Below are positions 1-9,141 of a stretch of 64,000 nucleotides of DNA, in pieces. Source of the stretch: Lactiplantibacillus pentosus (GTDB lineage Bacteria > Bacillota > Bacilli > Lactobacillales > Lactobacillaceae). How positions within the stretch are numbered: the first letter of the stretch is position 1; each line of letters starts with the position of its first letter. Both the position numbers and the translations under genes were made by a program. Under the pieces are notes generated by a model. The model made no database searches and was not told the DNA's origin. It worked only from the letters and a program-made list of their open reading frames with translations. Location of the stretch: the NCBI RefSeq assembly GCF_003641185.1, contig NZ_CP032757.1, positions 1,054,001-1,118,000 of the forward strand, written 5' to 3'.

Positions 1-1122
1 GACCGGATTTTAGGTCGTTACACGATGAAGACGGTCTTCGATCCTGAAACGCATGATGAAATTGTTGGTAACAACGTCTTGATCGATGAAGACTTAGCTC
101 ATAAAATCGTTGATGCTGGTGTTACGGAAGTTACGATCCGTTCTGCATTTACTTGCAACACGAAGCACGGGGTTTGTGAACATTGCTACGGCCGTAACAT
201 GGCTACTGGTGATGAAGTTGAAGTCGGTGAAGCTGTTGGGACAGTTGCCGCACAGTCTATCGGTGAACCTGGTACTCAATTGACCATGCGGAACTTCCAT
301 ACCGGTGGTGTTGCCGGGGACGATATTACCCAAGGGTTGCCTCGTGTGCAAGAAATTGTGGAATCACGGAATCCTAAAGGGCGTGCCGAAATCTCAGAAG
401 TTACTGGGACAGTTGAATTGATTGAAGAAAATCCAGCGGAACGGACCAAGGAAGTCACAGTTAAGGGTGAAACCGATACTCGGACTTACACGTTGCCGTT
501 AACTGCACGGATGGCGGTTAGTGAAGGCGACTTTATTCACCGTGGTGCACCGTTGAACATTGGGTCAATTGATCCTAAGCAATTAATTCAAGTGCGTGAT
601 GTTTTATCAACTGAAAACTACTTGCTCCGTGAAGTTCAAAAGGTTTACCGGATGCAAGGGGTTGAAATCGGTGATAAGCACGTTGAAATCATGATTCGGC
701 AAATGTTACGTAAAGTTCGGGTCATGGATCCGGGCGATACCGACGTCTTGCCTGGTACGCTGATGGATATTGCAGACTTCAAGGATGAGAACTACAAGAC
801 CTTGATTGCCGGCGGTATTCCTGCAACGTCACGGCCAGTTATTCTTGGGATTACCAAGGCCGCTCTTGAAACGAACAGTTTCTTGTCAGCTGCTTCATTC
901 CAGGAAACGACGCGTGTCTTAACTGATGCTGCTATTCGTGGTAAGAACGATCCACTGATCGGTCTGAAAGAAAATGTTATCATCGGTAAGATTATTCCTG
1001 CAGGTACTGGTATGCCGGTTTACCGTCATATCAAACCTAAGGAAGTTGGCAACGTTGCTGATGGGGTTTACTCAATCAGTGATCTTGAAAAACAAATGCA
1101 AGAACAGGATGCTAGCAAGTAA
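1..1122 (+). CDS. rpoC: DNA-directed RNA polymerase subunit beta' (C-terminal part)
   Basis: The frame is open from base 1, so the gene starts upstream and only about the last 373 residues are visible. Beta' forms one side of the RNA polymerase active cleft. The visible part starts before the cysteines of the second zinc site ([11 protein letters not shown]) and runs straight into the conserved [18 protein letters not shown] segment of the bridge-helix/trigger-loop region. The C-terminal jaw and tail follow. The stop codon lies inside a GCTAGC inverted repeat (1111-1130), and a rho-independent terminator follows. Identification is certain; the upstream gene is expected to be rpoB. Confidence 0.98.
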   Translation, partial: DRILGRYTMKTVFDPETHDEIVGNNVLIDEDLAHKIVDAGVTEVTIRSAFTCNTKHGVCEHCYGRNMATGDEVEVGEAVGTVAAQSIGEPGTQLTMRNFHTGGVAGDDITQGLPRVQEIVESRNPKGRAEISEVTGTVELIEENPAERTKEVTVKGETDTRTYTLPLTARMAVSEGDFIHRGAPLNIGSIDPKQLIQVRDVLSTENYLLREVQKVYRMQGVEIGDKHVEIMIRQMLRKVRVMDPGDTDVLPGTLMDIADFKDENYKTLIAGGIPATSRPVILGITKAALETNSFLSAASFQETTRVLTDAAIRGKNDPLIGLKENVIIGKIIPAGTGMPVYRHIKPKEVGNVADGVYSISDLEKQMQEQDASK

Positions 1123-1138
1123 TTGCTAGCTGTTCCCG

Positions 1139-1168
1139 AAAAGGGCGGCCGTGATGGTCGTCCTTTTT
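1139..1168 (+). terminator. Intrinsic terminator of the rpoBC operon
   Basis: AAAGGGCGGCC pairs with GGTCGTCCTTT around a GTGAT loop and is followed by a T run. It lies 17 bases after the rpoC stop codon. Confidence 0.9.
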
Positions 1169-1446
1169 GTTTGGGCTAAATTATGGGGCGTGCTGGGTTG
1201 CGGTGCTGGTGTCGATTGATGGCTACAGCTGGTTTTGGAATGCGACAATTTTCCACGTGAGGTCAGATCGCCGTCGAGCACGTTTCAGTGTTATCAGCAG
1301 ACCGGTCGCTGAAATCGGACAAGAACCTGCAGTGACTGTCGAGCCATAAGTGATTTGGTGTCACTAATTGTGTGAAGCGTTTTGACTAATTGGTAGGCAT
1401 TTCAACCGACACACATACCGCGGTAATCACCAGACGGGTTTCAGAT
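1169..1446. other. Intergenic stretch between convergent rpoC and prepilin peptidase
   Basis: After the rpoC terminator I see no promoter, RNA structure or convincing ORF here. A 60-codon open frame at 1167-1349 starts inside the terminator and has no ribosome binding site or familiar sequence, so it is not called. Confidence 0.6.
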
Positions 1447-2127
1447 TTAAGTTGGACCGACCAGTTGTGTCACCAGAATAAAGCCCCAGCTGATAAATGG
1501 AACGAACGGCAGGCGTCGCTTAGATGAGCCGAGAATAAAAAAGACAAGGGCAGCAGTTGAGGCTAAGGCCAAACTGGTGAGAATCGCGTTCGCCGTGGCT
1601 AGGCAACCTAACATCAATAAGACATCAACGTCTCCCAATCCAAATGTCGGCGTCAAGCGAGCGAGCAGGTAGAGTGTGACGATCAGCACGAGCAAAATAT
1701 AAAAGCCGATATCGAGGTTGGGGCGTTGTTGCCAGAGACCAAGCACTGCAGGTGTAATGAGCGTCAATGGATAGACGTCGTAGTTCAGGTAATCAGTCAG
1801 ACTATTGAAAATTAAGACTAGGTAACCGATAATAAGGGGCAGTGCAGTCGTGAGTGGGCCGGGGCTCGTCGCAACCAAGACGCCACACAACCCTTCAACT
1901 AGACTAGATTGTAGTGGAATCGGCTGCTGGCAGTCGTGACAACGTCCGCGTTGCAAGAGAACGCCTAGTAGTGGGATGAGTTGCCAAGCACGCAACTGGT
2001 GTCGACAATTAGGGCAAATCGAACGTTGCGTCCCCCAGACGGGTTGATTACTGGATAGTCGTTCGGCGGTGCAGACGATAAAAGACCCTAAGCACAGACC
2101 GAGTATGAAATGGAACAGGGTTAACAT
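1447..2127 (-). CDS. Prepilin peptidase (A24 family, ComC/PilD-like)
   Basis: This is a membrane aspartyl protease that cleaves and often N-methylates type IV prepilin-like proteins, including competence pseudopilins. The start is set at 2127 because AAAGGTGG lies 7-8 bases upstream; the frame stays open another 21 codons without such a site. The protein is 226 residues. The N-terminal domain has FxLGLCLGSF and two CxxC pairs (CPNC, CHDC), as in bifunctional enzymes. The two catalytic aspartates fit the NSLTDYLNYDVYP segment and the GLGDVDVLLMLG (GxGD) motif. Several hydrophobic helices follow. It stands alone between rpoC and rpsL; its substrates (comG-type pseudopilins) must be encoded elsewhere. 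The likely name is comC, inferred. Confidence 0.88.
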   Translation of the reverse strand: MLTLFHFILGLCLGSFIVCTAERLSSNQPVWGTQRSICPNCRHQLRAWQLIPLLGVLLQRGRCHDCQQPIPLQSSLVEGLCGVLVATSPGPLTTALPLIIGYLVLIFNSLTDYLNYDVYPLTLITPAVLGLWQQRPNLDIGFYILLVLIVTLYLLARLTPTFGLGDVDVLLMLGCLATANAILTSLALASTAALVFFILGSSKRRLPFVPFISWGFILVTQLVGPT

Positions 2128-2193
2128 GATAAAACCACCTTTCATATGAGTAGTTACGTAAAACGCTCGCAAACTATTTTTCTGCAACATTTA

Positions 2194-2392
2194 TTGACAA
2201 CTTCGGGATGTCATGATAGTCTAGTAAAGGTGCTTTTTGCAGACAGATTCCTGTATCAGGAATACAGACATGCTGACTGGTCGGCTAAGCGCACAATAAC
2301 CATGATTCGGGTTTTTCTTTTTACTCAAAAAAGAACCACCTGGATGTGTGGACTTAAAAATACAGATTTTTGGAAGGAGGACACTTTAGAAC
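2194..2392 (+). promoter_or_regulatory. rpsL promoter and structured 5' leader
   Basis: A perfect -35 TTGACA is at 2194-2199. The -10 is less clear (GATAGT or TAGTCT near 2215-2222). The 170-nt leader that would follow contains a 7-bp hairpin (ATTCCTG/CAGGAAT, 2247-2263) and an A/T-rich hairpin closed by GG/CC (about 2310-2337), just upstream of the GGAAGGAGG ribosome binding site. str-operon leaders are often sites of ribosomal-protein feedback; that role is inferred here. Confidence 0.5.
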
Positions 2393-2806
2393 ATGCCAAC
2401 AATTAACCAATTAATTCGTAAAGGCCGTAAGTCTAAAGTATCAAAATCAAATTCCCCAGCATTAAACTTTGGGTATAACAGTTACAAGAAGGTTGCAACT
2501 AAGAACCCAGCACCACAAAAGCGTGGGGTTGCTACTCGTGTCGGTACCATGACTCCTAAGAAGCCTAACTCGGCTTTACGGAAGTATGCCCGTGTACGTT
2601 TATCAAACTTAATCGAAGTTACAGCTTACATTCCTGGTATTGGTCATAACCTCCAAGAACATAGTGTTGTTTTAATTCGTGGTGGTCGTGTTAAGGATTT
2701 ACCTGGTGTTCGTTACCATGTTATCCGTGGTGCCTTGGATACTGCCGGTGTCGAAGATCGTCGCCAAAGCCGTTCCAAGTACGGTACCAAGAAGCCAAAG
2801 AAATAA
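2393..2806 (+). CDS. rpsL: 30S ribosomal protein S12
   Basis: S12 sits at the decoding centre of the small subunit and controls translational accuracy. The 137-residue product has the two most conserved S12 segments, [11 protein letters not shown] and [13 protein letters not shown], which contain the lysines mutated in streptomycin-resistant strains; both lysines are wild type here. A strong GGAAGGAGG precedes the ATG. It is the first gene of the str operon, 16 bases upstream of rpsG. Confidence 0.98.
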   Translation: MPTINQLIRKGRKSKVSKSNSPALNFGYNSYKKVATKNPAPQKRGVATRVGTMTPKKPNSALRKYARVRLSNLIEVTAYIPGIGHNLQEHSVVLIRGGRVKDLPGVRYHVIRGALDTAGVEDRRQSRSKYGTKKPKK

Positions 2807-2822
2807 TAAGGAGGTAAGTTAA

Positions 2823-3293
2823 ATGCCAAGAAAAGGTGCACCTGCAAAACGCGAAGTTTTAGCAGATCCAATGTATAACTCTAAATTAGTAACGCGTTTA
2901 ATTAACCACTTAATGTTAGATGGTAAGCGCGGTACTGCATCAACTATTTTGTATGATGCTTTTGATCAAATCAAAGAACAAACTGGTAACGATCCTTTGG
3001 AAGTCTTCGAAGAAGCGATGAAGAACGTTATGCCAGTACTTGAAGTTAAGGCCCGCCGTGTTGGTGGTTCTAACTACCAAGTTCCAATCGAAGTTCGCCC
3101 AGATCGTAAGACGACTCTTGGCCTTCGTTGGATCGTTCAATATGCTCGCTCACGTGGCGAACATACCATGTCCGACCGGTTAGCTCGTGAAATCATGGAT
3201 GCTGCTAACAATACTGGTGCTTCTGTTAAGAAGCGTGAAGATACGCATCGGATGGCTGAAGCCAACCGGGCCTTTGCTCACTATCGTTGGTAA
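2823..3293 (+). CDS. rpsG: 30S ribosomal protein S7
   Basis: S7 nucleates assembly of the 30S head and contacts tRNA at the E site. The 156-residue length is normal for the family. [11 protein letters not shown] at the N terminus and [16 protein letters not shown] are typical. An AAGGAGG site lies 7 bases upstream. In enterobacteria S7 represses its own operon; nothing here shows this directly. A strong terminator separates it from fusA. Confidence 0.98.
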
Positions 3294-3336
3294 TATATCC
3301 GTGAAATGGTTAAAGGTCGCCTTTAACTAATCACAA

Positions 3337-3378
3337 AAAAGGTGGCTATTATATGTGCGCATATAGTAGTCATTTTTT
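3337..3378 (+). terminator. Bidirectional intrinsic terminator between rpsG and fusA
   Basis: A 13-bp stem with two G-U pairs (3343-3355 with 3360-3372, loop TGCG) is flanked by six A on the left and six T on the right. A smaller perfect hairpin, GTTAAAGG/CCTTTAAC, lies just upstream at 3309-3327. The site lies inside what is usually a continuous str operon. Confidence 0.8.
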
Positions 3379-3395
3379 GAAATAAGCTTTATACT
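3367..3395 (+). promoter_or_regulatory. Possible fusA promoter
   Basis: A good -10, TATACT, lies at 3390-3395 with a weak -35 (TAGTCA) 17 bp upstream, overlapping the end of the preceding terminator. It would give fusA a transcript start near 3402, only about 30 bases before its start codon. Confidence 0.4.
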
Positions 3396-3435
3396 GTTAA
3401 TTCCATTTAAATTGAGAGGAGTAACACATTTTCTA

Positions 3436-5532
3436 ATGGCTAATACACGAGAATTCTCACTCGATAAGACCCGTAATATTGGTATTATGGCCCATATCGA
3501 TGCTGGTAAGACCACGACTACTGAACGTATCTTGTACTACACTGGTAAGATTCACAAAATTGGTGAAACCCATGATGGTGCTTCACAAATGGACTGGATG
3601 GCCCAAGAACAAGAACGTGGGATTACCATTACTTCAGCTGCCACGACTGCGCAGTGGAAGAACCACCGGATCAACATCATCGATACCCCAGGACACGTTG
3701 ACTTCACTGTTGAAGTTGAACGTTCACTTCGGGTTTTAGATGGTGCCATCGCTGTTTTGGATGCCCAATCTGGTGTTGAACCTCAAACTGAAACGGTTTG
3801 GCGTCAAGCATCAACGTATAACGTTCCCCGGATCGTTTTCGTTAACAAGATGGACAAAATTGGTGCGGACTTCAAGTACTCTGTAAGCACGATTCATGAC
3901 CGCTTACAAGCTAACGCCCACGCTATCCAATTACCAATCGGTGCCGAAGACAATTTCGAAGGGGTCATTGACTTAATCGAAATGAAGGCTGACCTTTATG
4001 ATGAAGATCAACTTGGTACAGAATGGGATACGGTTGACGTTCCTGATGAATACAAAGAAGAAGCCCAAGCTGCTCGTGATGACTTAATCGAAGCCTTAGC
4101 TGACATCGATGACGGCATCATGGAAAAGTACCTTGGCGGTGAAGAAATCAGCAAAGAAGAAATCAAAGCTGCTATCCGTAAGGGTACGTTAGCACTTGAA
4201 TTCTTCCCAGTATTAGCTGGTTCAGCCTTCAAGAACAAGGGTGTTCAAATGTTAATGGATGCCGTTGTGGACTACTTACCATCACCACTTGATGTTAAGC
4301 CATACAAGGCCACTGATCCTGAAACTGATGAAGAAGTTGACTTGATCGCCGGTGATGACAAGCCATTCGCTGCCTTAGCATTTAAGGTTGCTACTGACCC
4401 ATTCGTTGGTCGTTTGACTTTCATCCGGGTATACCAAGGTACTTTGGAATCTGGTTCATACGTCTTGAATGCCACTAAGGACAAGCGTGAACGTGTTGGT
4501 CGTTTACTTCAAATGCATTCTAACCAACGGAAAGAAATCCCAGAAGTCTTCTCTGGTGATATCGCCGCTGCGATTGGTTTGAAGAACACCACGACTGGTG
4601 ATTCATTGACTTCTGTTGACCATCCATACCACTTGGAATCAATGGAATTCCCTGACCCAGTTATCCAGGTTGCCGTTGAACCTAAGACTAAGGCTGACCA
4701 AGATAAGATGAACGTTGCCTTACAAAAGCTTTCTGAAGAAGATCCTACTTTCAAGGCTGAAACTAACCCTGAAACTGGTGAAACTTTGATCGCCGGGATG
4801 GGTGAATTGCATTTGGATATCATCGTTGACCGGATGCGGCGTGAATTTAACGTTGAAGCCACTGTTGGTGCGCCTCAAGTTTCATACCGTGAAACCTTCA
4901 CCAAGAGCACTCAAGTTCAAGGTAAGTTCGTTCACCAATCTGGTGGTAAAGGTCAATATGGTGATGTTTGGATCGAATTCACTCCTAACGAAGAAGGTAA
5001 AGGCTTCGAATTCGAAGACGCCATCGTCGGTGGGGTTGTTCCTCGTGAATACATTCCTTCAGTTGAACAAGGTTTGAAGGAAGCTATGGCTAACGGTGTG
5101 TTAGCTGGTTATCCTTTAGTTGACGTTAAGGCTAAGCTCTATGATGGTTCTTACCATGATGTCGATTCTAGTGAAGCTGCCTTCAAGATTGCCGCTTCAT
5201 TAGCATTGCGGAATGCCGTTAAGTCAGCTGGCCCTGTTATCCTTGAACCTATCATGAAGGTTGATATCGTTGCCCCAGAAGATTACTTAGGTGATGTTAT
5301 GGGACACGTTACTGCTCGTCGTGGTAACATCGAAGGTATGGAAGAACGTGGGAATGCCCAAGAAGTTCATGCTTACGTTCCTTTGGCTGAAATGTTTGGT
5401 TATGCAACCACACTTCGTTCAGCGACTCAAGGTCGTGGGACATTCACGATGACCTTTGATCATTACGAAAAGGTTCCAAAGTCAGTTCAAGAAGATATTA
5501 TCAAGAAGAATGGCGGCACTCCTGCCAACTAA
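3436..5532 (+). CDS. fusA: Elongation factor G
   Basis: This ribosomal translocase GTPase moves tRNA and mRNA after peptide transfer. The GTPase motifs are intact: [15 protein letters not shown] (P-loop), RGITI (switch I), DTPGHVDF (G3) and NKMDKIGA (G4). Length from the chosen ATG is 698 residues, normal for EF-G. The frame extends 8 codons upstream to a TTG that overlaps the GAGAGGAG ribosome binding site, so the ATG at 3436 is preferred although its 14-base spacing is long. tuf, which often follows fusA in other bacteria, is not here; a large gap follows instead. Confidence 0.97.
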   Translation: MANTREFSLDKTRNIGIMAHIDAGKTTTTERILYYTGKIHKIGETHDGASQMDWMAQEQERGITITSAATTAQWKNHRINIIDTPGHVDFTVEVERSLRVLDGAIAVLDAQSGVEPQTETVWRQASTYNVPRIVFVNKMDKIGADFKYSVSTIHDRLQANAHAIQLPIGAEDNFEGVIDLIEMKADLYDEDQLGTEWDTVDVPDEYKEEAQAARDDLIEALADIDDGIMEKYLGGEEISKEEIKAAIRKGTLALEFFPVLAGSAFKNKGVQMLMDAVVDYLPSPLDVKPYKATDPETDEEVDLIAGDDKPFAALAFKVATDPFVGRLTFIRVYQGTLESGSYVLNATKDKRERVGRLLQMHSNQRKEIPEVFSGDIAAAIGLKNTTTGDSLTSVDHPYHLESMEFPDPVIQVAVEPKTKADQDKMNVALQKLSEEDPTFKAETNPETGETLIAGMGELHLDIIVDRMRREFNVEATVGAPQVSYRETFTKSTQVQGKFVHQSGGKGQYGDVWIEFTPNEEGKGFEFEDAIVGGVVPREYIPSVEQGLKEAMANGVLAGYPLVDVKAKLYDGSYHDVDSSEAAFKIAASLALRNAVKSAGPVILEPIMKVDIVAPEDYLGDVMGHVTARRGNIEGMEERGNAQEVHAYVPLAEMFGYATTLRSATQGRGTFTMTFDHYEKVPKSVQEDIIKKNGGTPAN

Positions 5533-5549
5533 GCTTGATTAATCATATG

Positions 5550-5587
5550 AAGAACGTTCAGCTTCGGCTGGGCGTTCTTTTTTTTGC
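5550..5587 (+). terminator. Intrinsic terminator after fusA
   Basis: AAGAACG pairs with CGTTCTT, with an inner CAGC/GCTG step and a TTCG tetraloop, followed by eight T. It closes the fusA transcript. Confidence 0.93.
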
Positions 5588-5783
5588 ACTTTTTTGATGT
5601 GTGGGGTGTCGTTTGGTTGAAACGAGTGACTTGTGTGCCTTAATCGAACTTGTGAGCGTGCTAAGGGCAGGTTGAGGAGAATATAGGGGAAAAAGCACCA
5701 GATGTGACTGACAGCTCAAAACGGGCGCTGTGAGGTCTCACTAAGCCGATTTTAAACATCAGTGGATGTTATATTATAGTAGA

Positions 5784-6648
5784 ACACATTGTGCTAGTTA
5801 TTATTTAGCATGAAAGATGATTAAAGCATGCCACTTGTTTGGATTTCTGTTCGTCTGCCGGTGATCGTCTTAGTCCGACTTCCGGGGCCGGCTGACAATT
5901 GCTGGAACGTAAGCCGACATCGATTTGAACTCACGCAGAAAATCACTGCGCAATTTCAAATACGAGTCTTATTCTAAGCCGGAAGAAAATCACTTCCGAC
6001 TAAGAATAATTTGGCTACTGAGCATTGTCAACCGGCCCCTCCAGTCGGGAAGCCGCTCGAATGGCGGATGAACGACCACCTATCTTGGTACAATTTGAAC
6101 ACTGAATATTAGGAGACATGTTCTTTGGGAAAACTTTTAAGCGATATTGATGATGACTGATGGCATTTGAGTATTTTAAAAGATTACTTGAATATTATTC
6201 ATTAGCTTCAATTGCAACTAGTCTGGACATTAGTCGATAAGACTTCCTTCGTTTAGACTCAGTACTTTGCTATCTCAGGGGATTGGGAGAATTCTGAAAG
6301 GTCCAGTGAAGCGCATGTCGGAGCATTAAATCATGCGTAAGGAAGTTTACCAATTGTGAGAAAATAGTCTGACAGTCGAACTTCAAAATGACCTTGTGCT
6401 TAGAACCAATGACTCATCCAATAAAAGGTTGGGTTCACACATGTCCGCCTTTCGAATATTGCCCAGAATACCTGGAAGCCGGAGTAGGACGACACTACAC
6501 CTGCATGCTTACAGGAACTTGCACTATTTCCAGCGGGTCTCAGCTGGCGCTTTTGAACATAAAAACGGCATGCTTTGATCATGACGCAGACCGAATTAAC
6601 TAGCACAATGCGTGTCCCAAAAGACTCGGGTATTACTGACGAGTCTTT
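5784..6648 (+). ncRNA. Large structured non-coding RNA candidate (about 830-870 nt)
   Basis: No protein frame here is credible, but the DNA is dense in ordered inverted repeats. Closing helices: 5787-5800 with 6597-6610 (14 bp, perfect) and 5817-5832 with 6567-6582 (16 bp, one G-U). Arm A (5849-6073): 5849-5859/6063-6073 (11 bp, two G-U), 5875-5880/6043-6048, 5884-5891/6032-6039, 5893-5899/6024-6030. It ends in two hairpins, 5924-5960 and 5969-6009, whose loops are both AAAATCA. Arm B: 6091-6099/6207-6214, 6105-6110/6191-6196, 6134-6140/6176-6182. Arm C: 6242-6249/6339-6346 enclosing hairpin 6312-6337. Arm D: 6395-6407/6432-6441. G-U pairs favour the plus strand. A TATTAT/TATAGT -10-like sequence sits at 5772-5780, and a 9-bp hairpin (6620-6628/6640-6648) could mark the 3' end. 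Size and layout recall giant RNAs such as GOLLD or ROOL; identity with any family is not established. Confidence 0.72.
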
Positions 6649-7009
6649 AACGTTGCCACCTGCACCATGTAAGTTGCGGCTAGTAGGGGCAATTAAGGCA
6701 TGAGTAATGTCACATTGGACAAGTTGCTTCTATAGATAATACTGTGTCGTGAGATTGTGACGGCTCAGCAGAAAAGTGAGTGGATAAGAACTAAGATGGT
6801 CAGCGCGTGTAGTCGAGAGCGTGTTTAGTATTTAACATGAAGGTCTTTAATTTGGATCGGGGCCTTCAGAAAATCAGTGAACATCGTTAGTAACCAAAAA
6901 ATAAGCACAAACGCTATTAATTGCCAGCAATTTATGTTACATTAATTGAGCTGGTTCAAAAAAGGTAACACGGTTTACAGCGATGGTTATAAAAAAAGTG
7001 CGAAAACAC
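6649..7009 (+). other. Gene-free spacer between the large RNA candidate and the rpsJ promoter
   Basis: No convincing gene. Segments 6658-6713 are complementary to 5626-5672 (including a perfect 9-bp match, 5636-5644 with 6692-6700), so the structured RNA may extend to here. A third AGAAAATCA, the sequence of the two identical loops of arm A, occurs at about 6867 within a TTCA/TGAA hairpin. Confidence 0.4.
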
Positions 7010-7038
7010 TTGCTATTACAGAGCTTTTCATTTATTAT
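7010..7038 (+). promoter_or_regulatory. S10 operon promoter
   Basis: TTGCTA at 7010-7015 and TATTAT at 7033-7038 with an exact 17-bp spacer. The predicted start is near 7045, leaving a leader of about 160 nt before rpsJ. Confidence 0.65.
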
Positions 7039-7044
7039 AGATTG

Positions 7045-7207
7045 TGCTTGGTATTTAGAAGGGGATTACTATACCCCCATCATCAAGTAGTCGTAGTTAG
7101 CTTTGATGTGAAAGGTTGCGACACGCCCGGCCACATTGTCATGGGACGTGGCGGTAATTTTCACGGAGCTAGTCTTATTTTCAAAATAGACGAAGGAGGT
7201 CACAACA
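7045..7207 (+). promoter_or_regulatory. S10 operon 5' leader with hairpins
   Basis: The leader has a GGGG/CCCC hairpin (7061-7077), a 7-bp G+C-rich stem (7122-7128 with 7143-7150, one bulge), and an 8-bp hairpin at 7172-7191 that abuts the GAAGGAGG ribosome binding site (7192-7199). S10 leaders in several bacteria bind L4 for feedback; the position fits but no consensus was compared. Confidence 0.4.
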
Positions 7208-7516
7208 ATGGCAAAGCAAAAAATTCGTATTCGCTTAAAGGCATACGAACACCGCATTCTTGATCAGTCAGCTGACAAGATTGTCGAAACGGCAAAGAGA
7301 ACTGGTGCTACTATTTCAGGTCCAATTCCATTGCCTACTGAACGGACTATTTATACCGTTCTACGTTCACCACATAAGTTTAAGGACTCACGTGAACAAT
7401 TCGAAATGCGGACTCACAAGCGGTTAATCGATATCGTTAACCCAACGCCTAAGACGGTCGACTCATTAATGAAGTTAGACTTGCCTAGCGGTGTAGATAT
7501 TGAAATCAAGCTTTAA
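7208..7516 (+). CDS. rpsJ: 30S ribosomal protein S10
   Basis: S10 is part of the 30S head and, as NusE, also joins transcription antitermination complexes with NusB. The 102-residue product starts [20 protein letters not shown], typical of the family. GAAGGAGG lies 8 bases upstream. It is the first gene of the S10 superoperon, with 37 bases to rplC. Confidence 0.98.
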   Translation: MAKQKIRIRLKAYEHRILDQSADKIVETAKRTGATISGPIPLPTERTIYTVLRSPHKFKDSREQFEMRTHKRLIDIVNPTPKTVDSLMKLDLPSGVDIEIKL

Positions 7517-7553
7517 TTTACAAAACTAAAATCAATTAATTGGAGGTGTACTC

Positions 7554-8183
7554 ATGACCACTAAAGGAATCTTAGGGAAAAAGGTAGGAATGACGCAAGT
7601 CTTCACTGAAAGCGGCGAATTAGTTCCCGTTACAGTTGTTGAAGTTCAACCTAACGTTGTGTTGCAAGTTAAGACTGTTGAAAACGACGGTTACGAAGCA
7701 ATCCAATTAGGTGTTGACGACAAACGCGAAGTCTTGACGAACAAACCTGCTCAAGGTCATGCAGCAAAAGCAAAAACGACTCCTAAGCGCTTCATTCGTG
7801 AAATTCGTAATGTTGAGCTTGGAGATTACACAGTAGGTGACGAAGTCAAAGCGGATATTTTCGCAGCTGGCGACGCCGTAGACGTTACGGGTATCACTAA
7901 AGGTCATGGTTACCAAGGTAATATCCATAAGGATGGCCAAAGTCGTGGACCTATGGCTCACGGTTCTCGTTACCATCGTCGTCCTGGTTCAATGGGTGCC
8001 ATTATCAACCGTGTCTTCAAAGGTAAGAAATTACCAGGCCGGATGGGTAATCGCCAACGGACGATGCAAAACTTACAAATTGTTCGTGCCGACGTTGAAA
8101 ACAACGTTTTATTAATTAAAGGGAATGTCCCTGGCGCTAACAAGTCATTTGTTACAGTTAAAACATCAGTTAAGAGTAAATAA
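7554..8183 (+). CDS. rplC: 50S ribosomal protein L3
   Basis: L3 is an early assembly protein near the 3' end of 23S rRNA, with a loop reaching towards the peptidyl transferase centre. The 209 residues start [17 protein letters not shown], and the central loop segment [13 protein letters not shown] is present. The TTGGAGGTG site gives good spacing to the ATG. It lies between rpsJ and rplD in the conserved order. Confidence 0.98.
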   Translation: MTTKGILGKKVGMTQVFTESGELVPVTVVEVQPNVVLQVKTVENDGYEAIQLGVDDKREVLTNKPAQGHAAKAKTTPKRFIREIRNVELGDYTVGDEVKADIFAAGDAVDVTGITKGHGYQGNIHKDGQSRGPMAHGSRYHRRPGSMGAIINRVFKGKKLPGRMGNRQRTMQNLQIVRADVENNVLLIKGNVPGANKSFVTVKTSVKSK

Positions 8184-8201
8184 GGAAGGAGGACATAATA
8201 C

Positions 8202-8825
8202 ATGACTAGCGTAGCATTATTTAAACAAGACGGTACGCAAAATGGTGACGTTACTTTGAACGACGCTGTGTTTGGTATTGAACCAAACGAAAACGTGGTT
8301 TTTGATGCCATCTTGATGCAACGTGCATCAATGCGTCAAGGAACTCACGCAGTTAAGAACCGTAGTGCTCGTCGCGGTGGTGGTCGTAAACCATGGCGTC
8401 AAAAGGGTACTGGTCGTGCGCGTCAAGGTTCAATCCGTTCACCACAATGGCGTAAAGGTGGGATTGTCTTCGGACCAACCCCTCGTTCATACAGTTACAG
8501 ATTACCTAAGAAGGTTATGCGCTTAGCTTTGAAGTCTGTCCTTTCACAAAAGGTCTTAGACAACAGCTTAGTTGCAGTTGATAGCTTAGCTTTCGACGCA
8601 CCAAAGACTAAGGAATTTGTAAATGTGTTAAACAACCTCAACGTCGATACCAAGACTCTTGTTTTGGTTGAAGAGGACAATGAAAAGGCTGCTTTGGCAG
8701 GTCGTAACTTACCAAATGTTAAGATCCTAAAAGCCAAAGGTGTTAACGTCTTAGATGTCGCTAATAGTGACAAATTAGTCGTTACCCAAAAAGCCCTCGA
8801 TCAATTAGAGGAGGCGCTCGCATAA
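8202..8825 (+). CDS. rplD: 50S ribosomal protein L4
   Basis: L4 lines the polypeptide exit tunnel and in several bacteria regulates the S10 operon through its leader. The 207 residues include the long tunnel loop with the [20 protein letters not shown] region, whose residues influence macrolide sensitivity; no unusual change is obvious. AAGGAGG precedes the ATG. The stop codon overlaps the start of rplW by one base (TAATG), which implies translational coupling. Confidence 0.98.
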   Translation: MTSVALFKQDGTQNGDVTLNDAVFGIEPNENVVFDAILMQRASMRQGTHAVKNRSARRGGGRKPWRQKGTGRARQGSIRSPQWRKGGIVFGPTPRSYSYRLPKKVMRLALKSVLSQKVLDNSLVAVDSLAFDAPKTKEFVNVLNNLNVDTKTLVLVEEDNEKAALAGRNLPNVKILKAKGVNVLDVANSDKLVVTQKALDQLEEALA

Positions 8826-9118
8826 TGGAAGCACGCGATGTAATTTTACGCCCTGTCGTTACTGAAGCATCAATGGCTGACTTGGACGACAAGCGCTATA
8901 CATTCGATGTCAACGTACAGGCGACAAAAACGCAAGTTAAAAAAGCAATCGAAGAAATCTTCGATGTCAAAGTCGTTAAAGTTAACGTTATGAACGTTAA
9001 AGGGAAGCTTAAGCGTCAAGGTCGTTACGCCGGCTACACTAAGAAGCGTCGTAAGGCGATTGTTACCTTAAGTTCTGATTCTAACGAAATTAAGTTGTTC
9101 AACGACGATCAACAATAA
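8825..9118 (+). CDS. rplW: 50S ribosomal protein L23
   Basis: L23 sits at the tunnel exit, where trigger factor and the signal recognition particle dock. Its 97 residues carry the family start [13 protein letters not shown] and a basic [16 protein letters not shown] loop. The start overlaps the rplD stop (TAATG). Upstream GAGGCG inside rplD serves as ribosome binding site. Confidence 0.97.
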   Translation: MEARDVILRPVVTEASMADLDDKRYTFDVNVQATKTQVKKAIEEIFDVKVVKVNVMNVKGKLKRQGRYAGYTKKRRKAIVTLSSDSNEIKLFNDDQQ

Positions 9119-9141
9119 ATCTAATTTAGGAGGTAACTCTA

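Noticed and set aside
1167..1349. 60-codon frame after rpoC
   Set aside because: It starts within the terminator and has no supporting signals.
2146..2406. 86-codon frame across the rpsL promoter region
   Set aside because: It covers the promoter and leader and overlaps rpsL; no binding site or homology is apparent.
5849..6073. MITE-type fold-back transposable element
   Set aside because: The arm is enclosed by further helices 800 nt apart, has internal branched hairpins with matched loops, and no target-site duplication was seen. A MITE origin cannot be fully excluded without searching for other copies.
6388..6606. Overlapping 60-71-codon open frames on both strands in the fusA-rpsJ gap
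   Set aside because: No ribosome binding sites, odd composition, and they overlap each other in several frames. The inverted-repeat structure explains the region better.
6946..7263. 105-codon frame across the S10 leader
   Set aside because: It overlaps the promoter, the leader hairpins and the start of rpsJ in another frame, and has no recognisable sequence.
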